Positions 1 to 6,355 of a stretch of 12,373 bases of DNA are shown piece by piece. The translations under genes were made by a program, and so were the position numbers. Within the stretch, counting starts at the first letter, position 1. The number at the start of each line of letters is the position of its first letter. Below the pieces are notes generated by a model. It saw only the letters and a program-made list of their open reading frames with translations, was not told where the DNA came from and ran no database searches. The DNA comes from Chloroflexota bacterium (GTDB lineage: Bacteria > Chloroflexota > Anaerolineae > B4-G1). The stretch spans positions 1 through 12,373 of the forward strand of contig DSAR01000493.1 of assembly GCA_011046405.1 (NCBI GenBank), given 5' to 3'.

Positions 1-1
1 G

Positions 2-1116
2 GCCGCGTTGCGTGAACTGGGCGGCGTCGCCCCGGAGATGCCAGCCGCGCCGACGGCGCCGGCCGTACAGCCGGTAACCGAGCGCGAGGCTGAACCCGAG
101 ATCGCAGAGCCGAAGCGCGCGCGCCCCGTCGTACTGGCCTGGTCTGAGGACCAAGAGACAGGGATCGACCTGGCGAAAGAGAAGTGGATAGGCCAGGTCC
201 GCGAGGTCACGCTGGGGGCGACAGCCGAGGATGGTGGCACGCGCACCAAGACGGTCACCGTCGGTGGACAGGCGACCATGCCCTTCCTCGACTTCGAGGG
301 CGACACGGGGCACAAGCCTGCGCTCGCCATTGAGATTCAGGACCGCAAGCCCACCGACTGGTCCCCGCTCCTGATGGAGGTCTGGGGCGACGTAGCGCAC
401 GATCCGGGCGAGTGGGCCAGGGCGGCCGAGGAGGCCGGCGCCGACCTGATCGTGCTCCGGCTCAGCCTGACCGACGAGAACGACGAGCCCAACACGCCGG
501 AACACGCCTGTGAGGCGACGCGCAAAGTGCTCGACGCGACCGGGTTACCCCTGATCGTGTTGGGGCCGGGGCAAGTGGATCCGGACAACGAATTGCTCGT
601 GCCGGTGGCAGAGGCTGCGTCGGGCGAGCGAATCGTCCTCGGTATGTGCGAGGAGAAGAACTATCGCACTATCGTGGCTGCGGCGTTGGCGCATAATCAA
701 CTCGTCATCGCCCGCACGGCGATGGACGTCAACCTGGCCAAGCAGCTCAACATCCTGATCTCGGATATGGGCCTGCCGCTCGACCGAATCCTGATGGATC
801 CGACCTGCGCGGCCGTCGGGTACGGGATGGAATACGGTTACTCGGTGATGGAGCGGCTGCGTCTTTCGGCCCTCCAGGGCGACAGTATGACCCAGTTGCC
901 GATGCTCGTCACCGTGGGCGAGGAAGCGTGGCGCCAGAAGGAGAGCAAGGTTGGCGACGACGTCCCGAAGCCTGGGGAGAGTGGAAGGAACGGGCCATCA
1001 ACTGGGAGACGGTAACGGCCTCCGGCCTGATCGAATCGGCGGCCGACATCGTCATCCTGCGCCATCCGGAGTCGGTGCGACGTGTACACAAGTTGATCGA
1101 GGCGTTGGGAGATTAG
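2..1116 (+). CDS. acsD: Corrinoid iron-sulfur protein small (delta) subunit AcsD, 5'-partial, with apparent -1 frameshift
   Basis: Small subunit of the corrinoid/iron-sulfur protein, which partners AcsC and carries the methyl group from methyl-THF to acetyl-CoA synthase in the cytoplasm. The sequence shows the family's TIM-barrel landmarks: VTLGATAEDGGTR, MPFLDFEG, a DPGEWA segment, LAKQLNILISDMGLPLDRI, GYGMEYGYSVMERLRL and LQGD. The frame is open from base 2, and the first 50 or so residues are an Ala/Pro/Glu-rich linker, resembling the N-terminal extension of archaeal-type delta subunits rather than the short Moorella protein, so the true start is probably upstream (TTG at 8 is only a formal start). 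The first frame runs to a stop at 1013-1015 with a non-family tail. The expected C-terminus (EAWGEWKERAINWE through VILRHPESVRRV) continues in another frame to TAG 1114-1116. One missing base at 964-967 explains this. Identity is sure; whether the frameshift is real is not. Confidence 0.9.
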
Positions 1117-1119
1117 GTT

Positions 1120-1305
1120 GGTAGACTGGTAGACTGGTAGACTGGTAGGCCGGTAGACTGGTAGGCCGGTAGACTGGTAGACTGGTAGGCCGGTAGACTG
1201 GTAGGCCGGTATATTGGTAGACTGGTATATTGGTAGACCGGTAGATTTGTACCGATATACCAGTATACCAATATACCAGTATACCAATATACCAATATAC
1301 CGACA
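1120..1305. repeat. Octamer tandem array 1, inverted at its centre
   Basis: Sixteen perfectly phased 8-bp units of form GGTANNNN fill 1120-1247, the variable half being GACT, GGCC, TATT, GACC or GATT. After a 2-bp switch (TG, 1248-1249) the array continues as about seven units in the opposite orientation (TACCNNNN, 1250-1305), dominated by AATATACC and AGTATACC. The two halves can pair around GATTTG at 1244-1249 as a long imperfect hairpin. The array starts 3 bp after the acsD stop and runs into the acsC Shine-Dalgarno (1307-1312). All three minus-strand frames are open through it, which is a consequence of the unit and not evidence of a gene. It may modulate transcript processing or acsC translation; that role is inferred. 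Confidence 0.95.
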
Positions 1306-1316
1306 TAGGAGGAAAC

Positions 1317-2663
1317 ATGGCTCTTTCAGGCATTCAAATCTACAAGCTATTACCGCAGACGAACTGCAAGGATTGTGATTATCCGACTTGTCTGGCGTTT
1401 GCGATGAAACTGGCGGCCAAGCAGGCCGATCTCGACAAGTGCCCGCACGTCTCGGACGAGGCGCGGGAGCAGTTGGCCGAGTCGGCGGCGCCGCCAGTGC
1501 GGTTAGTGACCGTCTCGGCCAACGGCCGCGAGGTCAAGTCGGGGAACGAGATCGTGCTCTTCCGGCACGAGAAGACGTTCTACAATCCGACCGGTATCTT
1601 CGTCCGCGTGTACGACGACCAGCCGCTGGAGGAGATCAAGGCGACGGTCCAGGAAGTCGCGGATTACGTGGTCGAGTACGTCGGGATGGAACTGACCGTC
1701 GATGGGATCACGGTCCAATCGACCGGGGACGCTGACGCCTTCGCCGCCGCTGTCGAAGCGGTGCTGGACGTGGCCCAATTGCCCCTGATCCTCATCGCCG
1801 ACGACGCCGATGTGATGGCCCAGGGGCTGGCGGCAGCCGAAGGGGTGCAACCCCTGATCGCCGGCGCCACAGCCGAGACCTGGGAATCCTTCGCCAAACT
1901 GGCGCAGGAGCACGAAGCGCCGATGGTGATCCGGGCCAACACGTTGAGCGAGCTGGCCGACCTGACGCAGAAGATCAAGGAAGCCGGCGTTGAGGACATC
2001 GTGCTGGATCCCGGCGTGCGCGATCTCAAGTCGCTGCTCTCGACCGCGACGCTGATCCGCCGCATGGCGCTCAAGGAGACCTACCGTCCGTTGGGTTACC
2101 CGCTCATCATGTTCCCCGGTGAGTGTGTGGACGACGAGGACATGGTCCCGGTCGCAGCGACCCAGGCTATCACCAAGTACGGCGGGTTCGTCGTGCTGGA
2201 TCGTTTCAGCCCGGCGACGATCTACCCGCTGCTGGCGCTGCGGACCAATATCTACACCGACCCGCAGCAACCGATCCAGGTCCAACCCGGCGTCTATGAG
2301 ATCAACGATCCCAAGGCGGATTCGCCGGTCATGGTGACCACCAACTTCTCCATCACCTACTTCTCGGTGGCGAACGAGGTAGACGGCAGCGGCAACCCCG
2401 GCTGGCTCCTGGTGGCCGACGCCGAGGGGATGAGCGTGCTCACCGCCTGGGCGGCAGGCAAGTTCGACGCCGAGCGGATCGCCAAGTCGGTCAAGGTGAA
2501 CGAGATGACCGACAAGGTCGAGCACCGCAAGCTCATCATTCCCGGCCACGTATCGGTGTTGCTGGGTGAGCTGGAAGAGGAGTTGCCAGACTGGGAGATC
2601 CAGGTCGGGCCGCGCGAGGCGGTGGACCTGCCCGGTTATCTCAAGGTGTGGAACGCGGGGTGA
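1317..2663 (+). CDS. acsC: Corrinoid iron-sulfur protein large (gamma) subunit AcsC
   Basis: Large subunit of the corrinoid/iron-sulfur protein. It binds the cobalamin that accepts the methyl group from AcsE and delivers it to the ACS A-cluster. The 448 residues match the usual length of about 445. The N-terminus carries the [4Fe-4S] motif C17-x2-C20-x4-C25-x16-C42 (NCKDCDYPTC), whose cluster serves reductive activation of the cobalt. A TIM-barrel domain follows at roughly residues 90-310, then the C-terminal corrinoid-binding domain from about 325 (TNFSITYFSVANEVD, LLVADAEGMSVLTAWAAGKF). ATG 1317 is set by AGGAGG at 1307-1312. It follows acsD as its heterodimer partner, but repeat array 1 lies between them, so the two are not translationally coupled. 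A 354-bp gap with hairpins follows it. Confidence 0.96.
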   Translation: MALSGIQIYKLLPQTNCKDCDYPTCLAFAMKLAAKQADLDKCPHVSDEAREQLAESAAPPVRLVTVSANGREVKSGNEIVLFRHEKTFYNPTGIFVRVYDDQPLEEIKATVQEVADYVVEYVGMELTVDGITVQSTGDADAFAAAVEAVLDVAQLPLILIADDADVMAQGLAAAEGVQPLIAGATAETWESFAKLAQEHEAPMVIRANTLSELADLTQKIKEAGVEDIVLDPGVRDLKSLLSTATLIRRMALKETYRPLGYPLIMFPGECVDDEDMVPVAATQAITKYGGFVVLDRFSPATIYPLLALRTNIYTDPQQPIQVQPGVYEINDPKADSPVMVTTNFSITYFSVANEVDGSGNPGWLLVADAEGMSVLTAWAAGKFDAERIAKSVKVNEMTDKVEHRKLIIPGHVSVLLGELEEELPDWEIQVGPREAVDLPGYLKVWNAG

Positions 2664-2682
2664 GTTAGGCGCCATACGGTAA

Positions 2683-2715
2683 AGAAACCAGGTTTTTTGG
2701 AAAAACCTGGTTTCT
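2683..2715. repeat. Perfect inverted repeat, 15-bp stem, 3-nt loop
   Basis: AGAAACCAGGTTTTT (2683-2697) and AAAAACCTGGTTTCT (2701-2715) are exact reverse complements separated by TGG. It begins 20 bp after the acsC stop. The right arm is followed by GGCAGC rather than a T-run, so it is not a textbook intrinsic terminator, although T-runs lie inside the stem on both strands. It could be a transcript-end stabiliser, a bidirectional terminator, or a copy of a dispersed palindromic repeat. The gap 2664-3017 holds no gene that I can support. Confidence 0.8.
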
Positions 2716-2756
2716 GGCAGCTTTGAGCTGTATTGGACTGAGTTGAGTTTTAGGAA

Positions 2757-2807
2757 GCGACGTCCCAGAATGTCGGACGTGATGGAACGTCGGTTTTGGG
2801 GCGTCGC
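2757..2807. repeat. Imperfect inverted repeat in the acsC-acsV gap
   Basis: GCGACGTCCCA (2757-2767) pairs with TGGGGCGTCGC (2797-2807) with one mismatch around a 29-nt interval that itself contains short complementary pieces (GTCGGACG, CGTCGG). No function can be read from it. It may be a degenerate repeat or an operator-like site for the acsV transcription unit. Confidence 0.4.
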
Positions 2808-2859
2808 CTCCTGGTTTGTGTCGTTTTTGTCCGGGGAAGGTGTGTCTTTTTTCCGAGAT

Positions 2860-2887
2860 GACAAAGACGTGACCTTTGTCCGTTTTA
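2860..2887 (+). terminator. Possible weak intrinsic terminator after acsC
   Basis: GACAAAG (2860-2866) and CTTTGTC (2874-2880) form a perfect 7-bp stem with a 7-nt loop, followed by CGTTTTAA. The stem is short and the T-tract only four long. It is the best terminator-like element in the 354-bp gap and would separate acsD-acsC from the acsV unit. Confidence 0.35.
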
Positions 2888-2989
2888 ACTCACGAAGTGC
2901 GTCACTGGCAGGATGAGGCGCTTTGTGGTATCAGTATTACGTTTCAATGAAGTCTCTTTTTGTTGCTGTGATCTCTCCATCTAGCTATG

Positions 2990-2996
2990 AGGAGGT
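2990..2996 (+). promoter_or_regulatory. Strong Shine-Dalgarno placed for an ATA start codon
   Basis: AGGAGGT at 2990-2996 is a near-perfect anti-16S match. It lies 6 nt before ATA at 3003, in frame with the RACo gene, but 21 nt before the first canonical start, GTG 3018. No ATG, GTG or TTG in the gene's frame lies between the SD and 3018. Confidence 0.65.
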
Positions 2997-3017
2997 ATCG
3001 CCATAGACACCGTTAGC

Positions 3018-4958
3018 GTGCGCTTTGAACCGGCTGGCCGTGAAGTAGACGTGCCCTCGGGCACGCTCCTGAGCGAGGCGGCTCAAAAGGCCGGAGTAGA
3101 CGTCCTGATGCCCTGTGGCGGGCAAGGCCGGTGTGGACGTTGCGCGGTCATCGTCGAAACGGGCGAGACGAAGCGCCGTTCGACCCAGCGCCTCTCTCCC
3201 GACGCCGTGGCGGCCGGGTACGTGCTGGCCTGCCAGACCGACGTGGTGAGCGACGCCGTCGTGCGCGTGCCGCCGCAGGATAAGATCGAACGGCGCTTGA
3301 CCGACGGCAAGCGAGTGTCCAAGGTTGCCTTGCCGTTCTCCTACAGCGTGCACGATCAGCCATTGCGCAAGTACGCCGTGACGCTGGAACCGCCCTCAAT
3401 GCAGGATCAGACGGACGATTGGTCCCGCTTGCGGCGCGAGTTGTCTCGTCAACATGGTATGGGCGAAATACAGGCCTCATTGCCGGTCTTGCGCAAGTTG
3501 GGCCACGTGTTGCGCGAGGGCGACTGGACGGTCACGGTGGTGGTCGACCTGGATCCGTTGGGCTACCCCAAGACGGCTGATACGCCCCCCGCGCCGCCCC
3601 AGTTGATCGACGTGCTGCCCGGCGAGCATCTGGAAACGCTGTGGGCCATCGCCATCGACATCGGCACGACCAGCAATCACGTCTGGCTGGTCGACATGAT
3701 CAGCGGCGAGGTGCTATCCCAACAGGCAGCTTACAATGGGCAGATTGCGCGGGGCGAGGACGTCATCTCGCGCATCATCTATGCCTCCAAAGGAAACGGG
3801 CTGGCGGAACTCCAGGATCTGGTAATGGGGACGCTCAACCAGCTGATCGCGCAAGCGACGGAGGAACGGGGCGTTGATCCCGACGAGATTTACAAGGCCA
3901 CGATCGCCGGTAACAGCACGATGATCCATCTCTTCACCGGCACGCCCCCCGAGTCGATCCGCCTGAGCCCCTTTATCACGGCGGTCAATCAGTTCCCGCC
4001 ATTCCCGGCCCGGGAGATCGGCCTGCGGGTGAATGCCGAGGCCGTGCTCGATTGTCTGCCGGGGATCGCCTCCTACGTGGGCGCCGATATCACCGCCGGC
4101 GTGGTCAGTTCGCGGATGTGCGAAGAGGGCAAGTTGACGCTCTTCATCGACATCGGCACCAATGGTGAGATCGTGATGGGCGATTGCACCTGGCTCATCG
4201 CCTGTGCCTGTTCTGCCGGGCCGGCCTTCGAGGGGGCGGGCGTGGTACACGGGATGCGAGCCACGGCCGGCGCCATCGAGGAGGTGTGGATTAACCGGGG
4301 GGATGCTGACGACCCGTACGAGATCGAATATCGGGTGATCGGCGACGATGCGCCCCGGGGAATCTGCGGTTCCGGCCTGATCTCGCTGATGGCCGAGATG
4401 TTCGTCGCCGGCGTGATCGACAAGAGCGGCAACGTGGACCTGACCCTGCCGACCGACCGGGTGCGCGAGGGCGAGCATGGCGCCGAGTACGTCGTGGCGT
4501 GGGCCGACGAGTCGGCCACCGGCGAGGATATTGCCATCACGACAGTCGACCTGGACAACCTGATGCGGGCCAAGGCGGCTATTTACGCTGGGTTCTCCGT
4601 CCTGGCGGAGAGCGTGGGGCTGTCGCTGGCAGACGTGGAACAGGTGCTCATCGGCGGGGCTTTCGGCCAGTACATCAACGTGGAGAAAGCGATCCAGATC
4701 GGCTTGCTGCCCGACAAGCCCTTCGAAAGTTTCCACTTCCTGGGGAATACGTCGGTGCGCGGGGCGTACGTGGCGCTTCTTTCTGAGGAGCGCCGCCAGC
4801 GGGTGGACGAGGTGGGGCAGATGATGACCTACCTGGAGCTTTCGGCCGACAATACCTTCTTCGATGCCTTCAACGCTGCGTTGTTCCTGCCGCACACCGA
4901 CGAGAGCCAGTTCCCGTCGGTGATGGCGTTGCAAGCACGCAATGCGCGCGAGGGGTGA
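3018..4958 (+). CDS. acsV: RACo-type reductive activator of the corrinoid iron-sulfur protein
   Basis: ATP-dependent activator that passes an electron from its [2Fe-2S] cluster to Co(II) corrinoid of AcsCD, rescuing protein lost from the methyl-transfer cycle. From GTG 3018 it is 646 residues, as expected for the RACo/COG3894 (DUF4445) family. The N-terminal plant-type ferredoxin domain has C33-x5-C39-x2-C42 (PCGGQGRCGRC) and a fourth ligand at C72 (LACQTD). A linker region follows. An ASKHA-type ATPase domain begins near residue 213 (AIDIGTTSNHVW) with a second phosphate motif near 376 (FIDIGTNGEIV) and GICGSGLISL further on. GTG 3018 is given as the conservative start, but the Shine-Dalgarno favours ATA 3003, which would add five residues (IDTVS). 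Its place beside acsC fits a corrinoid-protein activator rather than a methanol or methylamine methyltransferase activator. Confidence 0.93.
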   Translation: MRFEPAGREVDVPSGTLLSEAAQKAGVDVLMPCGGQGRCGRCAVIVETGETKRRSTQRLSPDAVAAGYVLACQTDVVSDAVVRVPPQDKIERRLTDGKRVSKVALPFSYSVHDQPLRKYAVTLEPPSMQDQTDDWSRLRRELSRQHGMGEIQASLPVLRKLGHVLREGDWTVTVVVDLDPLGYPKTADTPPAPPQLIDVLPGEHLETLWAIAIDIGTTSNHVWLVDMISGEVLSQQAAYNGQIARGEDVISRIIYASKGNGLAELQDLVMGTLNQLIAQATEERGVDPDEIYKATIAGNSTMIHLFTGTPPESIRLSPFITAVNQFPPFPAREIGLRVNAEAVLDCLPGIASYVGADITAGVVSSRMCEEGKLTLFIDIGTNGEIVMGDCTWLIACACSAGPAFEGAGVVHGMRATAGAIEEVWINRGDADDPYEIEYRVIGDDAPRGICGSGLISLMAEMFVAGVIDKSGNVDLTLPTDRVREGEHGAEYVVAWADESATGEDIAITTVDLDNLMRAKAAIYAGFSVLAESVGLSLADVEQVLIGGAFGQYINVEKAIQIGLLPDKPFESFHFLGNTSVRGAYVALLSEERRQRVDEVGQMMTYLELSADNTFFDAFNAALFLPHTDESQFPSVMALQARNAREG

Positions 4959-5019
4959 TGATATCAGAAGGCATGGAACCGGGTGTCTGGTTGAATTTAG
5001 TTGACAAGGGAGGGTGATG

Positions 5020-5256
5020 ATGTACGAACGCATCTCGATTGACCCAAAAGTGTGTCATGGTCAGGCCTGTATCAAAGGCACGCGTATCCCGGTTCATCAG
5101 GTCCTACATATGTTGGCGAACGGAGACACCATCGAAGAGTTGTTGCTAGAATATCCTTCTCTTGAGCGCGAGGATATCTTGGCCTGCCTCGATTATGCCG
5201 CTGCGCTTGCTGAAGAGCAAGTAACACCCGTTCAAGGGATGGCAGTTGTGGCATGA
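5020..5256 (+). CDS. DUF433 family antitoxin-like protein
   Basis: Small protein of 78 residues with the DUF433 (VapB5-like) signature: ISIDPKVCHGQACIKGTRIPV, then a helix-turn-helix-like part (VLHMLANGDTIEELLLEYPSLEREDILACLDYAA). Members normally form type II toxin-antitoxin pairs with a DUF5615 PIN-like nuclease and bind their own promoter. ATG 5020 is preferred because GGGAGG at 5008-5013 lies 6 nt upstream; ATG 5017 and GTG 5014 are too close to it. Its stop overlaps the ATG of the next frame (ATGA, 5253-5256), the usual coupled arrangement. It is metabolically unrelated to its neighbours, and its AT-richer codons suggest acquisition. The toxin partner is truncated, so it may be an orphan antitoxin. 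Confidence 0.85.
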   Translation: MYERISIDPKVCHGQACIKGTRIPVHQVLHMLANGDTIEELLLEYPSLEREDILACLDYAAALAEEQVTPVQGMAVVA

Positions 5257-5447
5257 ATATCCTGGTAGATGAAAATATCCCTTGGATGTATCTTCTCAAT
5301 AAGTTGGGGAGCTGTGGCCGGTCTCCCGACCGAGCCACAGCGGGCACGGTCAGGAGACCGGCCCGAGCGAGTTTGCCCCGGTTTATTGAGATGATACGTG
5401 CAAAGCGTCTGGCAAGCAGGGGAATGAATAAGTGGGACGTGCTATGA
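5253..5447 (+). pseudogene. Truncated DUF5615-like PIN toxin remnant interrupted by a hairpin repeat
   Basis: The frame opens with MNILVDENIPWMYLLNKLG, the typical N-terminus of DUF5615 PIN-like toxins, and overlaps the DUF433 stop by 4 nt as expected for the toxin of that pair. After about 19 residues it runs into a palindromic repeat (5311-5364) translated as low-complexity Arg/Pro/Ala sequence. About 27 residues follow (RASLPRFIEMIRAKRLASRG onward). The total is 64 residues against roughly 110-120 for the family, and the central part with the remaining acidic catalytic residues is absent. The repeat is 54 nt, a multiple of three, so the frame stays open and ends at TGA 5445-5447, overlapping the radical SAM start. 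It is probably a dead toxin gene. A short product could still be made and would be non-catalytic. Confidence 0.7.
5311..5364. repeat. Double-hairpin REP-like palindromic element
   Basis: Two adjacent hairpins. The first (5311-5341) has arms GCTGTGGCCGGTC and GACCGAGCCACAGC: 13 paired bases, one bulged A, 4-nt loop. The second (5342-5364) has arms GGGCACGGTC and GACCGGCCC: nine pairs, one bulged A, loop AGGA. The left arm of the first (GGCCGGTCTCC, 5316-5326) is also an exact reverse complement of 5353-5363, so an alternative long pairing exists. The layout resembles REP/BIME elements, usually dispersed in intergenic DNA, here lying inside a coding remnant. No transposase is present. Confidence 0.75.
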
Positions 5448-6343
5448 ATCTGAGAGGGCTTCATCTCTTACTCACGTACCAATGCAATTACGAGTGCGAG
5501 CACTGCTTCGTCTGGGGCAGTCCCTCCCAGGGTGGAACGATGACGTTGGCCCAGGTGCGCGAGATATACCGTCAGGCGCAGGCGCTGGGGACGGTGGAGA
5601 CGATCTACCTGGAGGGCGGTGAGCCGTTCCTCTACTACCCAATCATGTGCCGGGCGGCGCAGGAAGCGGCGGAGATGGGCTTTGGCGTGGGGATCGTGAC
5701 CAACAATTATTGGGCGACATCGGTCGAGGATGCGCTTGAGTGGCTGCGCCCGTTGGCCGGGGTGTTGCAGGATTTGTCCATCTCCACCGATCTTTTTCAC
5801 GCCGACGAGGTCGTGAGTGCACAGGCACGCAACGCCCTGGTCGCGGCCGAGCAGTTGGGTATCTCCACCGGCACCTTGATCTGCGAATCGCCGCTCGAAA
5901 CCGTGGTGAACGGAGACGCATCTCAAGGGGACGTGGTGATGTACAAGGGTCGGGCAGCGGTGAAACTGGCCCAGAGCGTGAAGGAAAGGCATCCGTGGCA
6001 TATCTTCAATGAGTGCCCGTACGAGACGTTGGACGATCCCGGGCGGGTACACGTCGATTGTGAGGGGAACTTGCACCTGTGCCAGGGGATCACGATGGGC
6101 AGTCTATTTGAGCGTTCGCTGGCGGATCTGGTATCGAGCTACGATCCATCTGCCCATCCCATCGTGGGGCCGCTCCTGGCGGGCGGGCCGGCGGCACTGG
6201 TGCAGCGCTATGACCTGCCCCACGAGGCGACTTACGTGGATGCCTGTCACTTATGCTACACCGTGCGCGAGACGTTACGCGCACGCTTCCCGGACTGTCT
6301 GGGGCCGGGACAGGTTTATGGAGCGGGCCTGCCGAGGGCCTGA
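5444..6343 (+). CDS. Radical SAM protein with SPASM-like C-terminal cysteines, function unknown
   Basis: A 299-residue radical SAM enzyme. The SAM-binding [4Fe-4S] motif is C14-x3-C18-x2-C21 (CNYECEHC), followed by the SAM-contacting LEGGEP at 56-61. Six more cysteines sit in the C-terminal third (C191, C206, C213, C268, C271, C285), arranged around FNECPYE, HVDCEGNLHLCQG and DACHLCY, suggesting at least one auxiliary Fe-S cluster as in SPASM/twitch proteins. ATG 5444 is chosen because the family sequence begins LRGLHLLLTYQCN; it overlaps the toxin-remnant stop by 4 nt. An upstream GTG at 5432 is possible. It ends 12 nt before cooC, suggesting co-expression with CODH maturation. The substrate is unknown: peptide modification, Fe-S or cofactor maturation are all open. 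It is not BioB, LipA or another family that I recognise. Confidence 0.82.
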   Translation: MNLRGLHLLLTYQCNYECEHCFVWGSPSQGGTMTLAQVREIYRQAQALGTVETIYLEGGEPFLYYPIMCRAAQEAAEMGFGVGIVTNNYWATSVEDALEWLRPLAGVLQDLSISTDLFHADEVVSAQARNALVAAEQLGISTGTLICESPLETVVNGDASQGDVVMYKGRAAVKLAQSVKERHPWHIFNECPYETLDDPGRVHVDCEGNLHLCQGITMGSLFERSLADLVSSYDPSAHPIVGPLLAGGPAALVQRYDLPHEATYVDACHLCYTVRETLRARFPDCLGPGQVYGAGLPRA

Positions 6344-6355
6344 AAAGAGGTAGAA

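Noticed and set aside
959..970. Programmed -1 ribosomal frameshift in acsD
   Set aside because: Only a single-codon slip (CCG to CCC) is possible; no X-XXY-YYZ heptamer and no obvious stimulating structure.
1120..1305. CRISPR array
   Set aside because: Units are 8 bp, contiguous and without unique spacers; no cas genes.
838..1333. Minus-strand frames coding LPVYQSTG-type 8-residue repeats across array 1
   Set aside because: Three octamers equal 24 nt, so any stop-free strand gives an 8-residue repeat in all three frames. This reflects the DNA repeat rather than a repeat protein.
2683..2715. Classical Rho-independent terminator of acsC
   Set aside because: No T-run follows the right arm and the stem is not GC-rich, so it is listed as an inverted repeat only.
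1503..2864. 453-codon minus-strand frame opposite acsC
   Set aside because: Antisense shadow of a clear acsC; Arg/His/Gln-rich product without a recognisable domain, as expected opposite GC-rich coding DNA.
5001..5006. TTGACA as a -35 box for the antitoxin gene
   Set aside because: There is no room for a -10 box before the SD and start at 5020; a match by chance is likely.
3714..5033. 439-codon minus-strand frame opposite the RACo gene
   Set aside because: Mirror of the conserved RACo frame; no domain seen and no plausible operon context on that strand.
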